From positions 1 through 46,980 of the forward strand of contig CADCJX010000018.1 of NCBI GenBank assembly GCA_902801885.1: a stretch of 46,980 nucleotides of DNA. Direction: 5' to 3'. Below, one piece after another: positions 42,425 to 46,980 of this stretch. How positions within the stretch are numbered: the first letter of the stretch is position 1; each line of letters begins with the position of its first letter. This stretch comes from an uncultured Bacteroidia bacterium (GTDB lineage Bacteria > Bacteroidota > Bacteroidia > Bacteroidales > UBA932). Below the pieces are notes generated by a model. The model was not told where the DNA came from. It saw nothing but the letters and a program-made list of their open reading frames with translations, and made no database searches. The translations under genes were made by a program, and so were the position numbers.

Positions 42425-43875
42425 TCCTTAAGTCCCATTTCAGCGGCCTTGAGCCTCATCGCTCTATCAGCTTCTTCAAAATTGTTGCCGATCTCGCCGT
42501 CCAGTACGGCATTCTTGACATATTCTTTCAAGATGCCTATTTCCTTGCAGGGAGGGAGGCCGTAGACTTGCATTACATATTCCCCGGTGATCGGGTTCTT
42601 CCAGTTGCGGATCGCATCCTTCTCCTCCACCTCGACGAGTTTCTTCTTCACTAGTTCGAAGTTATCCCTGATTCTGGCGACCTTCACGGGATTCTTGGAA
42701 GTTATGTCGGCATTGCAGAGGGTCATAAGGTCGTCTATCTCGTCACCTGCATCGAAAAGGAGGCGGCGGACGGCGGAATCAGTGACCTCGTCATCGACGA
42801 GGGCGATGGGACGGTGATGGAGGGATACAAGCTTCTGAACGTACTTCATCTTCTCGTTCAGAGGCATCTTGAGCCTTGTGAATATCTTCGGTACCATCTT
42901 TCCGCCAACGACTTCATGGCCATGGAAGGTCCAGCCGACGGCCGGATCGAAACGCTTGCTGACCGGCTTGCCGATGTCGTGGAGAAGGGCTGCCCAGCGC
43001 AGCCAGACATTCGGATCCTCCGAATCTGCGGCGGCCACGTTGTCCAGGACCTGGAGGGTGTGGGAGAATATTTCCTTATGTCCCTTGCCGTCGACAGTTT
43101 CTATTCCCTTGAGTTTCAAGAGTTCCGGGAGGATATATTCAAGGAGGCCGGTCTCGTCCATAAGGCGGAAGCCCATGGAAGGTTTGGGACATACGAGGAT
43201 CTTGTTGAGTTCCTCGACTATCCTCTCCTGTGACAGGATCGCCATCCGATCTTTCATGGCCTTCATGGCACTTATCGATTCGGGAACTATGGTGAAAGTA
43301 TGCTCAGGGGTACTCAGTTTTACGGCAAAACGGATGGCCCGAAGCATCCTGAGGGGATCGTCGCTATAAGTCTGCTCCGGCTCGAGCGGAGTCCTGATAA
43401 TGCCTGCAGCCAAGTCCCTGATCCCTCCGAAGGGATCCACCAGGGCGCCGAAATCTTCCTCCTGGAGGCTGAAGGCCATAGCATTGATAGTGAAGTCCCT
43501 TCTCTTCTGATCTTCCTCGAGGGTTCCGTCCTCCACGATCGGCTTGCGGGAGTCATGACGATAGGACTCCCTCCTGGCACCGACAAACTCTATTTCAGCC
43601 CCGTGCCATTTCAGCATGGCAGTTCCGAAGGTCTTGAATATGGACACGTTGCAATGATGGTGCTCCTTGGATTCGATGTCAGCTGCAACTGCCTGGGCCA
43701 ATTCTATTCCGCTCCCCTCGACGACTATGTCGATGTCGTCATTCTTCCTTCCCAGGAAACAGTCGCGGACGTAGCCGCCGATCACGAAAGCCCGTACTCC
43801 GAGCCTTCTGGCTGCAGCCGAAACTATTCCGAAAACCGGAGATTCAAGGAATCCTTCTGTTATTGTCTGGCTCAT
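42412..43875 (-). CDS. CCA-adding tRNA nucleotidyltransferase with HD domain
   Basis: The 487-residue protein has a class II nucleotidyltransferase N-terminus (VIGGYVRDCFLGR, then DDIDIVV with the metal-binding Asp pair), the EDQKRRDFTINAMA motif, the RMLRAIRFA segment, and a C-terminal HD phosphohydrolase (about 240-400) with LHDIGKP. It adds CCA to tRNA 3' ends; the tRNA fragment and tmRNA in this window lack encoded CCA, which fits. It overlaps xerC by 13 bp. Confidence 0.93.
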   Translation of the reverse strand: MSQTITEGFLESPVFGIVSAAARRLGVRAFVIGGYVRDCFLGRKNDDIDIVVEGSGIELAQAVAADIESKEHHHCNVSIFKTFGTAMLKWHGAEIEFVGARRESYRHDSRKPIVEDGTLEEDQKRRDFTINAMAFSLQEEDFGALVDPFGGIRDLAAGIIRTPLEPEQTYSDDPLRMLRAIRFAVKLSTPEHTFTIVPESISAMKAMKDRMAILSQERIVEELNKILVCPKPSMGFRLMDETGLLEYILPELLKLKGIETVDGKGHKEIFSHTLQVLDNVAAADSEDPNVWLRWAALLHDIGKPVSKRFDPAVGWTFHGHEVVGGKMVPKIFTRLKMPLNEKMKYVQKLVSLHHRPIALVDDEVTDSAVRRLLFDAGDEIDDLMTLCNADITSKNPVKVARIRDNFELVKKKLVEVEEKDAIRNWKNPITGEYVMQVYGLPPCKEIGILKEYVKNAVLDGEIGNNFEEADRAMRLKAAEMGLKECQQ

Positions 43876-43879
43876 ATTC

Positions 43880-44284
43880 TCATTTCTGCATGGTCTCCCA
43901 GTCCGGGAAGGTTTTCATCTGTTCGAATGGGATGGCCTCGTCACCTGTACTCCTGAAGCCGAAGGTCTTCTGTCCGTTGGTGATCACGATGTACTTGACT
44001 CCCAGGACGAGATTGTACTTCAAGGCCTGCTCCAGTACTTCCCTGCTCATCTGGACATCCTCCCTCTTGCATTCAACAACCATCAAGGGAGCGGTGTCCC
44101 TTCCGTACACTAGGATGTCGGCGCGGAAAGGTTTCTGGCCGAACTTCATCGAGACCTCGCTCATCATCATGTGTACAGGGACTTTCAGGTCATCCCGGAG
44201 AACACCGATAAACCACTGGCGCACCTTCTCCTCGGGCGTCAGCGCAACATTCTTCTTTCTCAACGGATCCCAGACCTGGTTCAT
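43880..44284 (-). CDS. Small HsdR N-terminal-like (PD-(D/E)xK) protein
   Basis: The 134-residue protein resembles only the N-terminal nuclease-type domain of type I restriction R subunits. A site of the PD-(D/E)xK form is visible: RADILVY followed by LMVVECKRE. No helicase domain, HsdM or HsdS gene is near, so it is not part of a working type I system here. It overlaps tcdA by 4 bp and lies between tcdA and the CCA enzyme, so a housekeeping nucleic-acid role is more likely. Confidence 0.75.
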   Translation of the reverse strand: MNQVWDPLRKKNVALTPEEKVRQWFIGVLRDDLKVPVHMMMSEVSMKFGQKPFRADILVYGRDTAPLMVVECKREDVQMSREVLEQALKYNLVLGVKYIVITNGQKTFGFRSTGDEAIPFEQMKTFPDWETMQK

Positions 44285-45027
44285 TTCAGTACGTTTTTAT
44301 AGATGTCGTCCGTCACCAGCCCGGCAAGTGTCATGCCGAAGATGGCCGTGACAGGGGCAGTGGTGCCGTTGATCTGGGCCTTGTTGAAGGTGTCGGTCTC
44401 GACGATCCCTTCAGTCCCCCGGTTCGGTAGCACCTCGTCATCAAAGACACAGAGGAACTTCTTTGCAGCAAGGGTTCCAGCCCTCTTCATCTTCTTTCTG
44501 ATAGCGGCCCCGAGCGGGCAACCTCTCACCTCCCAGAACTCAGCCACCTTTATTCGCCTCGGATCGACTTTCAACGCCGCCCCGAGGGAGCAGAAAAACC
44601 TGGCCTTGGAAGCACTTGCATTGAGGATAAGCAGCACCTTGTCCTTAAGGGAATCCACCGCATCGATCACATAGTCATAGGAATCCAGGTCGAAAGAAGC
44701 GGCCGTATCAGTGCAGTACACTGAACGTGAGGTTGTTATCTCTGCTTCAGGATTGATCTCAAGCAGGCGTTCCTTCATGGCATCCACCTTAGGACAGCCG
44801 ACAGTCTTCGTTGTGGCCATCAGCTGGCGGTTGACATTCGTTATGCTGACGCAGTCAGGGTCCACGATGGTAAGCTGACGGATTCCGTTACGGACCAATC
44901 CCTCGGCACACCAGCTGCCGACGCCCCCGACACCGAAGAGGATGACTTTCTTCCGCGAAAGTTCTTCCATCACATCCCTTCCAAGCAGCAACTGCGTCCT
45001 GTTGAATATTTCCTGGTTTCCTGTCAT
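44281..45027 (-). CDS. tcdA: tRNA threonylcarbamoyladenosine dehydratase (TcdA/ThiF family)
   Basis: The 248-residue E1-like protein has the nucleotide loop FGVGGVGSW (31-39), the DPD after strand 2, the NVNRQ motif and a second-half helical part. TcdA turns t6A37 into the cyclic form ct6A in tRNAs. The start at 45027 is preceded by a short tandem duplication; the upstream ATG copy (45044) makes only a 6-residue frame. First gene of a leftward unit through to hpf. A TAAATTTG box lies at 45068-45075. Confidence 0.9.
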   Translation of the reverse strand: MTGNQEIFNRTQLLLGRDVMEELSRKKVILFGVGGVGSWCAEGLVRNGIRQLTIVDPDCVSITNVNRQLMATTKTVGCPKVDAMKERLLEINPEAEITTSRSVYCTDTAASFDLDSYDYVIDAVDSLKDKVLLILNASASKARFFCSLGAALKVDPRRIKVAEFWEVRGCPLGAAIRKKMKRAGTLAAKKFLCVFDDEVLPNRGTEGIVETDTFNKAQINGTTAPVTAIFGMTLAGLVTDDIYKNVLK

Positions 45028-45040
45028 TTCCTGGTTTCTG

Positions 45041-45066
45041 TCATTCTGAGAGCAGCGAAGAATCTC
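45041..45066. repeat. TCATTCTGAG...GAAGAATCT-type repeat
   Basis: The sequence TCATTCTGAGAGCAGCGAA then GAATCTC resembles a short dispersed repeat found across many bacteria. Here it lies in the leader of the tcdA unit. Recognition is from memory, not from a search. Confidence 0.5.
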
Positions 45067-45067
45067 A

Positions 45068-45075
45068 CAAATTTA
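45068..45075 (-). promoter_or_regulatory. -7 box of the tcdA unit
   Basis: TAAATTTG on the reverse strand, 40 bases before the tcdA ATG. It lies between the divergent ssrA promoter and tcdA. Confidence 0.55.
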
Positions 45076-45113
45076 ATCAATTTCTCATTGAAACAAATTC
45101 AAAACAATAACCG

Positions 45114-45121
45114 TATATTTG
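45114..45121 (+). promoter_or_regulatory. -7 box of the tmRNA gene
   Basis: TATATTTG, 12 bases before the 5' end of the mature tmRNA at 45134, so the primary transcript would start close to the mature end. Confidence 0.65.
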
Positions 45122-45133
45122 TAGCACCACAAT

Positions 45134-45530
45134 GGGGATGTTCTGGTTTTGACAGCAATGATTTCGGGTGGTAAGCACGTCGGGCTTCTGAGGGATCTGC
45201 CCGCCAAACCGTTCTCTCGACAATTTAGTTGCCAATAACAACTACGCACTCGCTGCTTAATTTGACCAAGTCAAATTGCTTAATCCGATCCGCCTAGGCT
45301 GCGGATCCGACGAGTATCCTGCGGACTTTACGCCTTCTATGTTCCGAGTCCAGGGTATCATTCAAGAAGGACGCACCGGTGGACTCCTTTAAAACCGGCC
45401 AAGACTTAAAGGATAAGTTGCGTCTGGCCCGCCTTCCGGCAGGCCGCAGCCGACAACCAAAGGAAGGATAAGCGTGTAGAAAGCTGCTGGGGACGTTGTT
45501 TGGACGGCGGTTCGACTCCGCCCATCTCCA
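45134..45530 (+). ncRNA. ssrA: Transfer-messenger RNA (one-piece)
   Basis: The ends GGGGATG and CATCTCC (45523-45529) pair as the acceptor stem, discriminator A at 45530, CCA not encoded. The T arm is GGACGGCGGTTCGACTCCGCC-like. The tag frame starts at GCC 45231 after TTTAGTT and encodes ANNNYALAA, then TAA at 45258-45260; the ALAA end is the usual degradation signal. tmRNA frees ribosomes stuck on broken mRNA. Several GC stems between match pseudoknots. Confidence 0.97.
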
Positions 45531-45532
45531 CG

Positions 45533-45567
45533 AAAATCCATTCTAGAACACTCTAGAATGGATTTTT
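45533..45567 (+). terminator. Terminator of ssrA
   Basis: A 15-bp perfect stem AAAATCCATTCTAGA / TCTAGAATGGATTTT with a 4-base loop ACAC, ending in a T run. It is directly after the tmRNA 3' end. Confidence 0.9.
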
Positions 45568-45622
45568 CTATTTAAATGTATCAAATTATGTAACAAATTA
45601 CTCTGAAAACAAGCAGGAATCT

Positions 45623-46152
45623 CTACCTGGCTTCGCGAGGCTCCTGCCTGATACAGAATACAGGAAGGACGAAGATGATGGCTATCACGGAGAAGACCAT
45701 CCCGGCGATGGTGCCGATGGCGAAGTCGGACCAGAAGACTTCTTCAGGGCCGTCGGAGAGGAACGGGAGAAGGCCAAGAATGGTTGAGACGATGGTAAGG
45801 CTGATTGGGCTGATCTTGCGGGAGAAGGCCTTGATGTACAAACGTATTGCCTCCGGTCCCTAAGCGTCGACCTGGGCTTGTCGAAGGGCCTGATACGTCG
45901 TCACCAGATAGATTCCGGCGTCGACAACTATTCCGCTCAGCATCACGAAGGCGGCGAAGCCACCCTGGTCGAAGGCGAAGTCAGTGAGTCCGAACACCAG
46001 GAACAGTCCGATGAACGAGATCGGGATCATGAATATCACCGGCAGCGGATACCGGAACGACTCGAAGGTCATGGCGAGCATCACATAGATCACGGCGATG
46101 ATCAGGAATATCAGCCACGCATACCTTTCCTTGTTACCATAGAACGCTAGAT
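45623..46152 (-). pseudogene. 3' remnant of an RND efflux pump gene (AcrB/CusA type)
   Basis: On the reverse strand the last roughly 175 codons of an RND pump are readable. AFYGNKERYAWLIFLI, then AVIYVMLAMTFESFRYP, then GIVVDAGIYLV (the usual GIVVxxGI motif) and SDGPEEVFWSDFAIGTIAGM are typical of the C-terminal membrane half. A TAG stop at 45860-45862 interrupts the frame between YQALRQAQVDA and GPEAIRLYIKAF. The 5' part is missing because an IS30-family element begins at about 46150. Two lesions make the gene clearly non-functional here. Confidence 0.85.
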
Positions 46153-46980
46153 TCTACTCTGAAGTGCAACGCTTTGAAGCGTGACAGTATAACTATACTG
46201 CCATAACCAGAAAAGCGATAGAGGATGGGATACAAGCATTTGACAAGGGAGCAGCGATATACGATTGAGGCGTTGCTGCAAACACCGATGAGCCGGAGGG
46301 AGATAGGGGAAGTGATTGGAGTCAGTACAGGTACGGTGAGCCGTGAGATTCACAGGAACTGCGATATGCGTGGCTACCATCGGTACCGATGGCAACTGGC
46401 CAAAAAGAAGTACGAAAGGAGGATGAAGGTCAGGCGCCATTACATGAAGTTCACCGACGAGATGAAGCGGACAGTGAGGAGGTTCATCATCTATGGCCAG
46501 TACAGTCCGGAGCAGATTTGCGGTCGGTTCCGGTTGAAGGGGGAAGAGATGGTATGTGCGGAGACGATCTACCGGTGGATCTGGCAGGAGAAGCGCCGGG
46601 GCAACGATGAGTTGGCGCGTAGCCTCAGGCATGGCGGGCGACGGAAACGAAGACGTGACAGCCTATACAGACCCAGGGAAATCATCCAGGACAGGGTTGA
46701 CATATCGCTGAGGCCGTCTATTGTAGATGAGAAGAAGCGTTTTGGAGACTTTGAGATAGACACTATGATTGGCAGGAACCGCAAGGGGGCCATCATGACG
46801 ACAAACGACAGGTGCACGCATCTGGTGCTGATCCGCAGGCTTGCTGGGAAAGAAGCCACCCAGCTGGCCAGTACGGCAATCGAGGCCCATACCACTCCTG
46901 GGAGCGTGGCGCAAACGAGAACACGAACGGGCTGATACGCCAGTACATCCCGAAAGGCACGGACTTCAGCGAGCTGACAG
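46150..46980 (+). mobile_element. IS30-family insertion sequence, damaged, running off the right edge
   Basis: The element begins near 46150, inside the RND remnant, and continues past the window end. A short inverted repeat ACGCTT-TG-AAGCGT at about 46169-46182 lies near its left end. The exact terminal repeat cannot be fixed because the right end and target duplication are not visible. Confidence 0.7.
46225..46980 (+). pseudogene. IS30-family transposase with internal deletion and frameshift
   Basis: The gene starts MGYKHLTREQRYTIEALLQ with the N-terminal HTH of IS30 transposases (about 1-60), and the first catalytic Asp in [11 protein letters not shown]. After STAIEA (about 46880) the frame changes to one that reads [18 protein letters not shown], then [11 protein letters not shown], the region with the catalytic Glu. 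About 40 residues, including the usual ADNG segment with the second Asp, are missing between them. The open frame ends early at 46935 after foreign residues. The protein cannot be an active transposase. Confidence 0.85.

Noticed and set aside
43880-44284. Type I restriction-modification system
   Set aside because: Only an HsdR N-terminal-like domain is present; no helicase part, HsdM or HsdS.
46147-46632. 161-residue reverse-strand frame in the IS
   Set aside because: Antisense to the transposase gene; Pro/Leu/His-rich, no family look.

Overview
The window is a piece of a Bacteroidales chromosome (phylum Bacteroidota). The evidence is the gene content and many promoters of the Bacteroidota type (a -7 box TAnnTTTG, for example before the SRP RNA, tmRNA, glnS, pgm and holA genes). 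Other signs are the lack of clear Shine-Dalgarno sites, no CCA encoded on the tmRNA, and typical families such as DUF4838, the THUMP-like methyltransferase and the xerC-hpf pair. The genus cannot be fixed by eye.

Positions 1-10235 are the right-hand part of an integrated mobile element, richer in A+T than what follows. It ends at a copy of the 3' half of a tRNA gene (10189-10235, anticodon loop GAC, Val-like). Just inside that end lie a tyrosine integrase, a Fic-family protein, an excisionase-like HTH protein and three small unknown genes. Further left is the most interesting part. A three-gene unit runs leftward: a sigma-70-like factor (4273-5013), a one-pass membrane protein with an anti-sigma-like N-terminus (3513-4268), and a membrane-anchored protein with a C-terminal CHAT (caspase-like) peptidase domain (773-3472). 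It ends in a terminator at 585-612. Upstream of the sigma gene sit four copies of a two-part motif with a constant 13-base spacer (5095-5310). This looks like a proteolysis-controlled sigma switch, in arrangement similar to the CRISPR type III-E TPR-CHAT/Csx30/sigma module but with no CRISPR parts in view. At the left edge is the start of a DExH-type ATPase gene that appears frameshifted.

From 10243 to about 45600 the DNA is ordinary chromosome. It holds a serine hydrolase; a ZIP metal transporter; a surface lipoprotein; SRP RNA; cytidine deaminase; mnmA with a large internal insertion; and phosphoglucomutase. A leftward unit carries a two-TM sensor-like protein, TrkH, a RecD-like helicase, a dipeptidyl peptidase, a secreted unknown and a methyltransferase. 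A second holds yicC, rmuC and a DUF4838 lipoprotein. Rightward come bcp, glnS and a LolC/FtsX-like permease. A third leftward unit carries an ABC exporter, a 5'-nucleotidase split into two proteins in swapped order, and a GH2 glycosidase. Then come holA and a leftward unit tcdA, HsdR-N-like protein, CCA-adding enzyme, xerC and hpf, ending in a clear terminator. The tmRNA gene ssrA (45134-45530) is transcribed divergently from that unit.

The right end (about 45620-46980) is decaying accessory DNA: the 3' part of an RND efflux pump gene with an in-frame stop, cut by an IS30-family insertion whose transposase gene has lost the segment with the second Asp of the DDE triad.
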